The notes under the pieces were generated by a model that did no database searches, was not told the origin of the DNA, and was given only the letters and a program-made list of their open reading frames with translations. A stretch of 64,000 nt of DNA, taken from NCBI RefSeq assembly GCF_014529535.1, contig NW_023504022.1, positions 3,220,986-3,284,985 of the forward strand, in the 5' to 3' direction. The position numbers and the translations under genes are program-made. Within the stretch, counting starts at the first letter, position 1; each line of letters begins with the position of its first letter. The DNA comes from Bradysia coprophila (Eukaryota; Arthropoda; Insecta; Diptera; Sciaridae). Below are positions 22,009 through 33,329 of this stretch, piece after piece.

Positions 22009-23890
22009 GAGCCATCAGAACAGTCGGAGCGTTTGCTGCGACTGAGCCCTGTACAAACCCGTATATCTATTGCGTATGTGACCCTAGTGCGTCTGTCACC
22101 CTACTTTGACCGTAAGCCTATTGCTCCGGTTAATGTAGTTAAAGTAAAATTATTATGGAATACGTACATCTTAGAAATTGCGCATAGCGCAATTTCGAAG
22201 CCCCGTACGACGTTCCTTTCAAATGAAACAAAAATTTCAAATCGCCCTAAAATTTTAATTTTTTTGAGTATAAATACACATAGGGCCTAGTATCGGCCTC
22301 AGTCCGAGGACCCAAATTTTTTTTTTTTTTTTCAACTACATTCTATTCGGCCTTTGATTACCTTCCAAATGAAACCAAAATTACGAAAAACGGATGAAAT
22401 TTGCTCGAGTTATATGTAAAATACACATAGGGCCCTAGTAGCGGCTTAGTCCAAGGACCCAATTATTTTTTTCAACAACTTTCTATTCGTCCTTCGATTA
22501 CCTTCCAAATGAAACAAAAATTACGAAAAACGAATGAAATTTACTCGAATTCTATGTAAAATACACATAGGGCGCTAGTGGTGGCCTTAGTCCAAGGCCC
22601 CAAATTAATTTTTTTTTCAACAACATTCTATTCGGCCTTTGATTACCTTCCAAATCAAACAAAAATTACAAAAAACGAATGAAATTTACTCGAGTTCTAT
22701 GTAAAATACACATAGGGTCCTAGTACTGGCCTTAGTCCGAGCATCCAAATTTACTTTTTTTTTCAACAATATTCTATTCGGCCTTTGATTACCTTCCAAA
22801 TCAAACAAATATTACGAAAAACGGATGAAATTTACTCGAGTTGTATGTAAAATACACATAGGGCCCTAGTACCGGCCTTAGTCCGAGCACCCAAATTTAC
22901 TTTTTTTTCAACAACATTCTATTCGGCCTTTGATTACCTTCCAAATGAAACAAAAATTACAAAAAACGAATGAAATTTACTCGAGTTCTATGTAAAATAC
23001 ACATAGGGCCCTAGTGGTGGCCTTAGTCCAAGGACCCAAATTTAATTTTTTTTCAACAACATTCTATTCGGCCTTTGATTACCTTCCAAATGAAACAAAA
23101 ATTACGAAAAACGAATTAAATTTACTCGAGTTCTATGTAAAATACACATAGGGCCCTAGTAGTGGCCTTAGGCCAAGGACCCAAATTTAATTTTTTTTCA
23201 ACAACATTCTATTCGGCCTTCGATTACCATCCAAATGAAACAAAAATTACGAAAAACGAATGAAATTTACTCGAGTTCTATGTAAAATACACATAGGGCC
23301 CTAGTAGTGGCCTTAGGCCAAGGACCCAAATTTAATTTTTTTTCAAAAACATTCTATTCGGCCTTTGATTACCTTCCAAATGAATCAAAAATTACGAAAA
23401 ACGAATGAAATTTACTCGAGTTCTATGAAAAATACACATAGGGCCCTAGTAGCATTTCACTTCTAAGGCCCTAACTCACGGTCCACTCACCCGATTTTAA
23501 AAAACGTTTTTTTCCTGGATTGGTATTGACAATACCTATCATTTGCCGTGTCATTTACACTTCCATCGTTTATTTTGCCATAAATATCACCAAAAGACCT
23601 TAAATCACTTAGGTGGCCCTAACTCACGAAAGACCGACCCGAATATGCCCATCTTCGAACTTAGCCTCACTATTTCGACTATCTTTCAGGGAAAAAAAAT
23701 TTTTGAAATCGGATTTGATTTACTCAAGATATCGACGTGACGGACAGACAGACGGACAAACAAAATTTTTAATGCGGATTCGTCATCTATGAACATAGGC
23801 AAACACTTTGCCCTTACCGTCTGCTTCGAATTCCATCAATTACACACGGCATCGTAATCCTATAAGCCCCTTTGTACTTCGTACGGGGCT
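22009..23890. mobile_element. Repeat X copy C, expanded by a 146-bp tandem array
   Basis: Begins GAGCCATCAGAACAGTCGGA, as in copy B (40410), and ends TTCGTACGGGGCT. The inverted end AGCCCTGTACAAA lies about 36 bases inside the left end. The internal tandem array explains its greater length compared with copies A and B. Confidence 0.7.
22270..23460. repeat. Tandem array, about nine units of ~146 bp
   Basis: Each unit holds CACATAGGGCCCTAGTAGTG, an A/T run, CATTCTATTCGGCCTTTGAT and AATTTACTCGAGTTCTATGT. Units near 22278, 22426, 22565, 22711, 22857, 23004, 23150, 23297 and 23437 are highly similar, so the array expanded recently. No reading frame runs through it. Confidence 0.88.
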
Positions 23891-24229
23891 AAAAAGTTTG
23901 CGTCACAAGTGGCAGATGTTGAGAAAGGAAATTTTTATAATTGTGAAATATATTGCTTTAAAGAATGGAGTTCAAACGGAAGAAAGCCGAATCATCTGCC
24001 GCTTGTTGACGCAATTTTTTTTGTTATAATTTTCTTTCTAAAAATTTTCTTTTACAATTTTTGTTGATAAAACTTTCGCGTACTTTCCTCATCAGCTGCC
24101 ATTTGTGACGCATATCTGTTTGCGTGTCGAATCTGTAAGCGTCACCTACACCGATATCAGTTCTTTTGTAAGTGGATAATAGGACTTGCGTCACACCTCC
24201 ACTGTAAGTGGTTTTGGGCGATTTCATTT

Positions 24230-24640
24230 TTACAGATTTATATCGATTTTATTAAAATCCAATGTGGCCCTCGGCAGCCATTTTGTTAGGAAATAGCCTT
24301 AGTTGTTGGATTCTACGGGTTCTCCGGGATATTAAATTAGATGAAACTCGGTTTTATACGAAAGGAACAATTTTAATAAGAACTATCACATCAGTGTATA
24401 ATTTCTATTGAATATAGCTTGTGGAAATTGTTATCTCGTCACTACCGCAAAAATCAGCGATGGCACTGCCTTCGAGTCAGTCTTTTGAGATACGAAATTT
24501 AAAAATCATTTGTTAGGAATGTTAGGAATGAATTAGATAACATTGTCAATGAAAATATTGTTCGATGAAGTGACAGAAGTGACCGACTTGCCGACAGCGT
24601 CAATCATTGAGAGTCCTGTGAAATAGTGCTCAAATCCAAT
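24230..24640. other. Intergenic DNA with a fragment of repeat X
   Basis: 24240-24300 carries a piece also found in repeat X copy A (TTTTATTAAAATCCAA followed by GGCAGCCATTTTGTTAGGA). The rest is unique A+T-rich DNA with no gene. Confidence 0.5.
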
Positions 24641-24841
24641 GTTCTGAAAGAACAGGTTAAGAAAACCACGAAGGCGGGTGACATCAAATTTTATTGGGAG
24701 AAATCAACTTAAAGAAAATATTTTTCTCGAAAATTCAGAATTTTGCTTTTGTCAATTTGTATTTTTTCATATAAACTTCGCATTTGTGTGTCACCGCCCT
24801 CGTGATCGACTCAGAGTAGTCTTAACCTGTTCTTTCAGAAC
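24641..24841. mobile_element. Hairpin MITE, ~200 bp
   Basis: GTTCTGAAAGAACAGGTTAA mirrors TTAACCTGTTCTTTCAGAAC; inner arm boxes (GGCGGGTGACA / TGTCACCGCCC) continue the pairing. It lies about 110 bases beyond the 3' end of the OAS-like gene. A solo end of the same type occurs near 19837. Confidence 0.8.
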
Positions 24842-24949
24842 CTTTCTCAAATCCACAATCTTTACATTTTGTTCTTCTAAAACCACTGCGATCACACGAA
24901 TCAATTTGATTGCTATGCGACCGGCATAGACTTCAACATTAGTTTGTCT

Positions 24950-26724
24950 TTATTTACAGAGAAATAAAGATCGACTACCGATAACCACCATAATTGTTAT
25001 AGCACCAATGGATAGCGACGCTAATACCAAGTTATTAAACCTAGGCTTTTCATTCAAAATTTTAGTTTCCTCCCCCAATTCGTCTTTCCATTTCATGCTA
25101 AAACGCAGAGCGAAATTATTTTTATCGCAAGTAAACGGAACGTACAACGTAACGTCACAGCTTTCATGATCTTTTGTGTCAGAGCTGTACCGAACTTTAA
25201 CATTAAGTTCTTGCAATAATGTTTCAACTGCTTCTTCCACATCATTGACATTCTCAACATCAGGAATGCCATTGCCATAAACGTACTTCTTAACCGATCC
25301 GCTGTCTTTCTGCCGTTTTCGAACTCTTTCGAACACATCGACTCGTGCCTTATTTCTTATCAAGAAGAACAGATTGTTCAAAATGGTTCTGCTGACCTTT
25401 TTTGCTTCCTTATTCTCAACAAAGAAACTCGAACTTCTGGGATCAGTGGATTTCGGAAGAGTTTTGTACTTAAAATCCACATGGACTACTATTTCATCTG
25501 GTAATTCCTCACACTGAGCATAAGACATTGCATGTGGTACGAAAATTTTATCAATAAAAAGCTTGACATTAGGATAGCCAGTATCTGGAGCAATTGTAGG
25601 TCCAACAGTTTTTAGATGATTACTTTCAATTGAATCCAACAATTCCACTCGTCGAAGCATTTCCTGAGCACATTCTTTTAACCGGGAAACAACCTTCGCC
25701 GTCAAATTTTTTGGATTCAGTAGATCGTTAAAAGGGTTGGACGGGTCGATAATGAAATGAGGTCTCTGCAAAATCAATGGACTGAACACATCTTTATGCT
25801 GTTCTAGCTCTTGATCAGTTTTAAGTAGCTTCCATCGCAATTTCTCGTCCTTAGTTTTTTCCAGTAAAAAAGCTACCTTCAACGAATCAATGTTGGCGAC
25901 TTTCTCAAGTGCCCCCTTAAAATTTTGAACCAACGATTTTGGGGTGTCAGTCTCATAAAACACAACCGCGCAAAGTATTTCCATTAGATAACTTCCACCA
26001 TTAATCTCGACATCTAGGGACAAGCCTTTAAACCAATACTTTAACAGTCTAATCGTTTGATGTGCGGGTCCTGATTGATTTTTCAAAAATTGCGTCTGAA
26101 TCTCAGCAAGACTGCTGCTGTACATGTAGAAATTCTCCGGATATGACTTGATGCAATCAAGTACCTGCAAATATTGCGAGTACATGTCCTGTGAAAATTG
26201 GCAGGCAGGTAGTAAATCCATTTCTATGCCACACTTGAATTGTAATTTGACTGTTTTGGAGCTCCTCGTAATACTGCTCGGTTCAATGCCAAATTCAGAC
26301 GCTTTTATTTTCAGTAAATCCATGATGGCTTCGATCTCATCCGTTAATGGATGTTGCGTGTTGTTTAGTAGAACGACTGCATCAATGTCAGGAAACAATA
26401 CCGAAGTGCTCTTCCCGATACTACCAGCGAGAATGCAACGGTTAACAGAAAACGCTGGATCTCGCCTAATGCTTTCAGTGATCTGTTGAATGACTTAGTA
26501 TTAACTTGTATTGTTTTCAAATTACTTACTGAACTTACATCCTGGAATGCTTTGTTTGCAACCGTTTTAAACGTTTTGGATGGCACTAAGCTATCAGCGA
26601 ATACGAGTAATTCATAATTAACTGCTTTCAAAATGTCTTCATTTCTTTTGGATTCATTCATGTTTGTCAGGGATTTTCTGATTTCAACCATTTTCCATGC
26701 CACAATAGTGTAGTTCAGGTTCAT
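24950..26724 (-). CDS. OAS-like nucleotidyltransferase with C-terminal membrane anchor
   Basis: Two exons, 26539-26724 and 24950-26482, joined by a 56-bp GT-AG intron; 572 residues. The junction restores the active-site block: AGSIGKSTSVLFPDIDAVV holds the GS motif (residues 82-83) and the metal-binding pair Asp94/Asp96; IEMDLLPAC holds the third Asp (about 151). Downstream, TIRLLKYWFKGL and FIIDPSNPFNDLLN resemble the OAS1 C-terminal domain (LVKHWYQ, DPADPT). The last ~25 residues (VLASLSIGAITIMVVIGS) are a hydrophobic membrane segment with only a short tail after it. OAS/cGAS-type enzymes make oligoadenylates or cyclic dinucleotides on sensing double-stranded nucleic acid. Whether this one makes 2'-5' oligoadenylate is an inference. 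Alternative: a diverged cGAS-like receptor. The start at 26724 is the first ATG. The minus-strand AATAAA overlaps the stop codon. Confidence 0.85.
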
Positions 26725-26809
26725 CAAAGATAATGAATAATATGCAAAGAGACAAAGAAAGTCAAGGAATGCATTAATTTTATAAAATCAAAATTTTATT
26801 AAGAATGAT

Positions 26810-27344
26810 CCCAACAAAAATCTCTTCGAGAAAAGTGTGACGCAGTCTTTGAAGTACAATTTCTAAAATGAATGATATCGCTAGAGTTGACGCTTTCAGC
26901 TTCGTTACGCAAAAATTAAATTTTACACCCAATTTTAGTTCAAACAAGCTGGCTTAGTTTTTCTCATCATCTGCCAAATAATTTTTACCAAAAAAAAATT
27001 TGACCGGAAACAACCAAAATTTTACCAAAAAAATCTGCGTCGCATGTGAAATAAATAAGATAAATGAGATAAATTTTCTTGCTGGTCTGTTACTGAACAT
27101 CTGCCACTTTGCGACGCAGATTTTTTTGGTAAAATTTTGGTTGTTTCCGGTCAAATTTTTTTTTGGTAAAAATTATTTGGCAGATGATGAGAAAAACTAA
27201 GCCAGCTTGTTTGAACTAAAATTGGGTGTAAAATTTAATTTTTGCGTAACGAAGCTGAAAGCGTCAACTCTAGCGATATCATTCAATTTAGAAATTGTAC
27301 TTCAAAGACTGCGTCACACTTTTCTCGAAGAGATTTTTGTTGGG
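26810..27344. mobile_element. Foldback element family A, intact (535 bp)
   Basis: CCCAACAAAAATCTCTTCGA at the left is the exact reverse complement of TCGAAGAGATTTTTGTTGGG at the right, and the arms pair almost perfectly for about 240 bases around a centre near 27075. Both ends are flanked by AT, which could be a 2-bp target duplication. It begins about 86 bases upstream of the OAS-like start codon, so it occupies that gene's promoter or 5' UTR region. Non-coding. Confidence 0.92.
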
Positions 27345-27394
27345 ATATCAGTCGTTTTAGAACACTGCTTTTTATAACAGTTTATAACAGAAAA

Positions 27395-27510
27395 TCGGAA
27401 ATTTGGCGAAATTCGAAAATTTGACGAAATTCGAAAATTTGACGAAAATTGAAAATTTGACGAAAATCGAAAATTTGACGAAAATAGAAACTTTGACGAA
27501 GAAAGTAATT
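27395..27510. repeat. Tandem ~17-bp units (AAAATTTGACGAAAATCG)
   Basis: Reverse-complement version of the array at 8130-8290, again joined through CACTGCTTTTTATAACAG to a family A end. Confidence 0.75.
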
Positions 27511-27519
27511 CTCTATCTG

Positions 27520-28320
27520 CCACCATTCACAAAATAACTCTAAAACCCTAATTGACCCACCCATTTCTAACTTTCGACATTTTTCACATATGCCCCCATG
27601 TTCTACTCGTAAAACTCTGAGACTTTGCCGAAGAAAGTAACTCTCTATCTCTCATAATCGCAAAAATATTAGTCCTTTCATCCTACGCTCGAGTAGCTCA
27701 AAATTTGGTCACTCTAATCACTCTAGCTCAAACGAATCTGACCCGATTTTTTTAAATATTTTTTTGTTCGAATCGTGTTACGAATACCTTTCATTTGATG
27801 GGTTGCACGCCTCTGTAGGTTTCAATACAGCTAAGCTACAGCCGAAAACGCGTTCCCGACCCTCGAAAACCACACTCAGAAACCACTTCGAGGCCAATAA
27901 AACAAAATTCTGGTTTTTCCTGGGGTAATGGCGTATCACATTTTCATTTTTTTGCCCACCCTGAGGTTCCTGCAAAATTTCATGGAGATTGGCTGACTAG
28001 TTTCCGAGATCGACCGTCGATAGATAGACAGATAGACAGATAGACAGATAGATAGAAACATACAGAGTAAGTTGAAAGATTTTGATTGTTTGGGAAAAGT
28101 CAATTTGGTGCATTTTGTATGAAAAGTGACCAATTTCAAAACGATGTATCTCCGGCAATTTTAAACCTACATAGTCGAGTGATACCTCGTTTTGCTCGTA
28201 TTTGAAGCGAGAATATGATAGCATATGTTTTGTGGTGATATAAACCAAAGGGTAGAAACTGAAATGTTCGGCTATAATAGTTGCCGCGTCTCAAAAAATT
28301 TTCTTCGTTCTTTTTTTGGA
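27520..28320. other. Dispersed-repeat DNA
   Basis: Contains the 27955-28300 repeat shared with 19440-19710, including a (GATAGACA)n run and the box GTTGCCGCGTCTCAAAAAAT. No coding sequence is supported. Confidence 0.5.
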
Positions 28321-28321
28321 A

Positions 28322-30800
28322 GTTAGATATCGCTAAATCTTCAGGTGACTGCGGTGCGGAACAACCGGTCTCCGATTTTAATGAGTGATAGCTCGTTGGA
28401 TTCGTCTTGCAATTCTAGGAAACACGTATCTTTCACTTTTTCTAAAAAAAAATTGCTTTCTGTGAAAAGCGTTCAAAAGTGAAGACATGTTTTTCAATCG
28501 CACCAATATATTTGCTACGTGATAGGAGTTTGGAAAAACGATATGATTCGTCATTCTGTATCTGAGTGTTATTCCAAGCATACTCCGTTCCATGGCTCTT
28601 TGTGTCACTCTCAATTTATCTTCGGATGCTTTTGTTAAAGTTAACGTTTCCGCTCCATAAGTGAGCACTGGAAGGACACAAGTGTCGAAAACTTTGCGTT
28701 TCAGACTATTATTCATTTTGCTTTTGAAAATTAGTCTGAGTTTTCCGAACGCTGCCCATGCAAGACCAATCCTACGTCTTATTTCTGCAGTTTGGTTGTC
28801 CAGACCTAACTTCAGTTTATGTCCTAGATATACATAGCTGTCGACTCGTTCAATGACAGTGTCACCAATTTTGATTTCTCTATCGTCCCCGATGTTGGTC
28901 ATGACTTTTGTTTTCGATAAGTTCATCTTGAGGCCAACTTTGCTCGCCTCTTCACTTAACTGTTGTAGCATAAGCTGAGCCTGACCTAGATTCGCTGCTA
29001 TCGGTACAATGTCATCAGCGAAGCGGAGATTGCTCAGGTACTCTCCATTTATCTTTATTCCCATTTTACTCCAGTTTAACTTGTTTTATACATGAAGGAA
29101 CATTTTTGTACACATATCGAATTGTTTTGGAGTACCTTGAGTCTACTCTACATTCGTCTAATGCGTCCAATATCGCCCATGTTTCCACTGAATCGAAAGC
29201 TTTTTCGAAGTCTATGAATAGCAAGACTATGTCGATGTTGTATTCACGACACTTCTCAATAAGCGTTCTCATCACCTGCAAATGGTCGTTTGTGCTGAAA
29301 CCAGATCTGAAAGCAGCTTGTTCAACAGGTTGGTAGAAGTCGAACTTGTTAGTGTTCCTCTTCGTAATGATTTTCATAAACAACTTGTAGAGTGTTGACA
29401 ATAGGCTTATGGGCCGGTAATTTTCCAGCTTTGTTATGTCTCCTTTTTTATGCAGCAATGTAATTACCGCATTTTCCCAGGCTTCTGGTACTTCTTCCCA
29501 TTGGAGACATTGATTAAACAAAGCCGTGATTGCCTTTAATAAGGAGTCTCCACCCAGTTTAATGGCTTCCACTGGAACACCATCTTCTCCGGGAGACTTT
29601 TTGTTTTTCATCTCGGCTACTGCAGCTTTGACTTCATCAACAGTTATGTCGGGCATATCCTCCGATCCCACGTTTCCTATTATTGGTCTATCTTCGGTTT
29701 CTTCCGTTGGACTCTGTCTTGCTGAAGAAAACAAATTCTCATAAAATTCTGTTGCAATGTTTAATATCGCATTTCGATCCGTTTGGATCGTTCCTGTTTT
29801 GTCTCGTAATTTGAAGATTTCTTTTTTGGCGTTTGTCATTTTTCTCCGTAGGACTTTCATATTGCAGTTAGCTTCAATTATGTTTTGAGCCAGTCGGACA
29901 TATTATATTTTCTTTCATCTGATCTCCTTGCTTTGTTGATACTTTTAGACAGGTTCCGGTATTCCACCGAATCTCGTCCTCCGTTTTTTACCAACTCTGC
30001 TCTGCTTGCGATCAGGTCTAATGTTTCTCTGCTGAGTTTTGATTCTTTCCCTTGGACGGATTTGCATTTGGATTTCATGAAACCCATTATTGTATCGACG
30101 ATTTTGGTATTCAATTCGTCCAATGTTTCACATTGATTGTTGACGTTATCTAATTCGGCAGTCATTTTCGTAGCAAATTCTTCATTTTGTGTGTAAAGCC
30201 GTTGTACGTCAATCCTTTCACTTTTCTGAACTAGTTGTGATCTTTGAAATCTGGTATTTAACGTGACTCTTGCACGAACCATTCGGTGATCACTACCGGT
30301 TGAAAAATTGTTTAGGACCGTAACGTTCTTAACGGTTGACTTACAGCCAGTTATGATGTAATCGATCTCATTTTTCGTTACACCATCTGCACTAGCATTT
30401 CCGTTGAGGCTTTCCTGCAAAAAATGGATTCATTGCGTACAAATTGTGTTGCTGTAAGAAGTTGAGTAAAGTATTTCCACGCTCATTTCTTTGGTCGTTG
30501 CTAAAACTACCAACAGAAACTTCGGAGTCTTCTTCTCGTTTTCCCAGCTTCGCATTGAAATCACATTACAACAATTTAAAATAATTTTTACTTGAGTTAT
30601 TGTCGAAAAACTGTTTTTGCTACCCTCTGACATGTCTTCACTTTTGAACGCTTTTCGCAGAAAACAAATTTTTTTAAGAAAAAGTGAAAGACGTGTTTCC
30701 TAGAATTGAAAGACGAATCCAACGAGCTATCACTCATTGAAATCGGAGACCGCTTGTTCCCAAAGTTGAAAAAATCACCTGAAGATTTGGCGATATCACT
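28322..30800. mobile_element. Foldback arms enclosing a LINE fragment
   Basis: About 170 bases at 28322-28490 (ATATCGCTAAATCTTCAGGT, AATGAGTGATAGCTCGTTGG) return inverted at 30633-30800 (CCAACGAGCTATCACTCATT, ACCTGAAGATTTGGCGATAT). Between them sits an RTE-type LINE fragment. Outer ends read GATATCGC-like, as in family B. Either the LINE inserted in the loop of a hairpin element, or the arms captured it. Confidence 0.78.
28490..30632 (-). pseudogene. RTE-clade LINE: endonuclease end plus reverse transcriptase, broken
   Basis: Read on the minus strand, the fragment starts inside an apurinic-type endonuclease (DFNAKLGKREEDSEV near 30550, then GSDHRMVRARV near 30290), passes the linker, and enters a reverse transcriptase (NYRPISLLSTLYKLF, LLFIDFEKAFDSVE, then NLRFADDIVPIAANLG). 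The FADD box is the catalytic centre. Breaks: the 5' part is missing, the frame is interrupted near 29870 and near 30425, and at about 29065 an internal deletion with frame change removes the segment expected to hold the RQGD motif. Family: RTE/BovB-like, from the endonuclease and RT wording. Not functional. Confidence 0.85.
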
Positions 30801-31486
30801 CTTAAAGTGGGAGCAAGATAAAATGATCTATTATTTTCGCTTTAAACGAAATACAGTTTTTGAAGAAAGCATTTAAACAACATCGCAGTATAAAAGCTTA
30901 CGAATGTGCATTAGAGCTGTTTGTGCGCGCGATTTCTACAGGAGGTAACATACGATGTGAAATTAGATGTTCTTCTCAACGAACGTCTTAACATCAATGA
31001 CATGAGCAAAGAGGAAGAGCATGATTACGAGGAAATAATTCCAAACAGTTTTAATTCAAAAACTATGCGGAAACGTCGTAACTCCCAAAACTAAAGGGAA
31101 CAAGTGAAATTAACGGAGAACGAATCTAATTCGTGTATTTTCGAAATTCAAAATTTTTGGTGTTGCTTACAAAATATTCATTTTGGATCAAATAAAGAAT
31201 TATTCCTTGCTTCAATCTCATTAGGGTCGGGTCCATCAAGTGCGTCCATATGTGGCCAAATGATATAGGCCATATCGTGTGTTGAGATGTTGAGAAAGTT
31301 AAAAGTTATGTGGACGTCCTTTATAGACTCATACCCCTAAGGTTTTTTTTTTGTTAGAAAAAAGGTCTGATCAAATCTCACTAATTCGGTTTTATGCAGA
31401 GTCTACTTTTAGATAAACTTTTCTCACATTTTCCCAAAAATATTTTCTCCAAAATTTGGGAAAATTGGAAAAATATTTTTTATTAG
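30801..31486. other. Repeat remnants and possible terminal exon
   Basis: 30850-30930 matches one arm of the hairpin at 63003-63259 (AGTATAAAAGCTTAC, CATTAGAGCTGTTT). Further right is unique A+T-rich DNA; see the candidate exon at 30942-31094. Confidence 0.45.
30942..31094 (+). CDS. Candidate terminal exon, 50 codons, unknown
   Basis: A splice-acceptor-like TTTCTACAG is followed by an open frame (EVTYDVKLDVLLNERLNIND, then an acidic EEEHDYEE block) ending in TAA at 31092-31094; AATAAA occurs about 100 bases later. Upstream exons were not found and the left side is repeat-derived, so this could be a chance frame or the 3' end of a lost gene. Not recognised. Confidence 0.25.
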   Translation, partial: EVTYDVKLDVLLNERLNINDMSKEEEHDYEEIIPNSFNSKTMRKRRNSQN

Positions 31487-32589
31487 AATTTATTTATTTA
31501 TTCAAATGACTAAAAAACACGAAAGAAATATACAATAGAACAAAAAACATTGACTAGATTTGATCACAAACGACTAACAAAACGTTGAATAGCACACTGA
31601 CTCTTAAGAAACTCGCCGACAATGACTCAAATTCACAGGTCGATGGCTAAATCACGCAGCCAGTCAACTGCATCGTCGGTTGCCTGGTGAATCTCCAATA
31701 GTGTCCCACTAAATTTATGAAGCGCGCAGGCACTCACGATGTGGTCTATCGTCTGTATTTGACCGCATTGACAGAGTGGAGAGTCTATCACTTTCCATTT
31801 GTGTAGGAGTGAGGCACAACATCCCTGTCCAGTGCGTATGCGGTTGAGTCTCTTCCAAGTGCGACGTGGTAGATCCATCCCTTTCACCTCTTCGGTGGGG
31901 TCCTGAATTAGGTCTTTGTTGTAGACCGAGGTCTCTTGCCACCAGGCTTTCCATCTGTCCTTTAACAGGTCCATGTTTTCCACCTTTCTGTAGAAGCACC
32001 AAATTGGCTTACGGGACCGCAGTCGTAGGGTGTCTGGCGCTGTATCGATATCTTTGTAGATCGGCAGGTCTGGGTCGTTGGCAATTTTTTTGCACTCTTT
32101 GATGGCGGCTTCCTCTCTCGATATGTGGGCGGGGGTGATGTTGCTGAGTACGTATAGCCATTCAAGCTCGGTTGGTTGTACCGCACCACATATGATTCTC
32201 AAAGCGGAGTTGATTTGTGTGTCAACTTTTTTAACATGGCAGCTATGCATCCAAACGGGCGCGCAATAGCTGGCCACTGACTTTACCATTGCCTGCGTTG
32301 TGATTCGCAGCGTTTTTCCTGAACAACCCCAGTTCGATCCGGCGAGCTTTTGGACTAAGTGAATCCTTGGTTTTAGTCTATTAGCGGAATCAACCAAGTG
32401 CGGACGGTATGTGAGACTGCGGTCCAAAATAACGCCGAGGTATTTCGGATGTTTCTCGTGCTTAATCTTTCGACCGTTCATTCTCAATTTCAGTTGACGT
32501 GTAGCTTGTTGGTTGTTCAAGTGGAAGACGCATGAAACTGTTTTTGAGACGTTGGTCTTCAGCCTCCATTTTCCGAAATATCTTGACAT
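31487..32589 (-). pseudogene. 5'-truncated Jockey-like LINE, 3' part of reverse transcriptase
   Basis: A single 318-codon open frame (31633-32589) corresponds to the RT thumb and C-terminal region: WRLKTNVSKTVSCVFH, KYLGVILDRSLTYRPHL, SYCAPVWMHSC, and a late Cys/His cluster (CQCGQIQTIDHIVSAC) as in Jockey-group elements. The RT catalytic core and endonuclease are absent. After the stop, a short 3' UTR runs into repeated TAAA (minus strand, about 31487-31500), the expected 3' tail. The truncated 5' end but intact frame suggests a dead-on-arrival copy of moderate age. Confidence 0.87.
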
Positions 32590-32619
32590 TTTTCTCAGGT
32601 CGTTAGAATGTTCTATTAG

Positions 32620-32900
32620 AATGTTTTATTATGTTTTATTAGAATGTTCAGTTAGGAATGATTCTCCACTCTAAAACACTTCAATTGTAAATCTGTATGC
32701 AATCCGTGTTGTTTCCATAGTGACTCCGTGTTGATTCCGTGGTGATTCTGTACAGATTCCGTGGTGATTCCGTACTAATTCCGTGGTGATTCCGTAGATA
32801 TATAGTGTCGACTTTATACTGATTCATCGTGGATTCCGCACTGACTCAGCATTGATTCCGTACTGATTCATTGTGGATTCCATACTGACTCAGCGTTGAC
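32620..32900. repeat. Minisatellite of ATTCCGTGGTG-type units
   Basis: Short units (GATTCCGTGGTGATTCCGTA, CTGACTCAGCATTGATTCCG) recur from about 32700 to 32900, preceded by a TTAGAATGTT repeat at 32600-32650. Non-coding. Confidence 0.75.
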
Positions 32901-33329
32901 TCTCACATAAAAACCCAAAAAAAATTATCGTTTTGATGACCTCGTTTTGATGCTGTGTAGTGAAGTGATAATAAAGACAAAGCCGTTGATTGTTTTTGAA
33001 AATGAGTGAGAAATGCAAAAATTAAAATTGGTTGGCCATTGGTGTTCGTCGAAGTTGAAAAAATTGAAATTATGGCTATAGACAAAATGGACAAAATGGC
33101 TGTCACTTTTAATTTTGTGTTTTTTTAATTTTATTTCTTTTTTCGAAAGTTTTTAATGAATTTGCTTAGATTGGTGTGCACTTAATTCAAGTGGCAAAGT
33201 TTGTGATATCAAAAATTAAAAAAACATCGCGAGTATTGTTTCGATTTCAGTGCTAAAGAATATTTCATGTGATACGTTTTTGCTGATAAGTAATGTAAAT
33301 CTCCTGATATGTAATGAATTTTCATATGA
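32901..33329. other. A+T-rich intergenic DNA
   Basis: No gene or recognisable element. Confidence 0.4.

Larger units (their letters stand above)
21840..24224. mobile_element. Foldback element family B, interrupted by repeat X
   Basis: The left arm (GATATCGCCCAAAACCACTT at 21841) mirrors the right arm (AAGTGGTTTTGGGCGAT near 24205-24222). Shared boxes include ATGCGTCACAAATGGCAGCT and its reverse. The uninterrupted relative is at 33330-33837. Repeat X copy C occupies 22009-23890 inside the left half. Non-coding. Confidence 0.82.

Noticed and set aside
22270-23460. Regular 146-bp repeats as a possible CRISPR-like array
   Set aside because: Units are contiguous and alike along their whole length, with no unique spacers, in a eukaryotic genome.
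26365-26538. Extension of OAS-like exon 1 through the intron
   Set aside because: The frame stays open past the donor but gives no OAS-like text, whereas splicing to 26482 restores the GS and DxD motifs.
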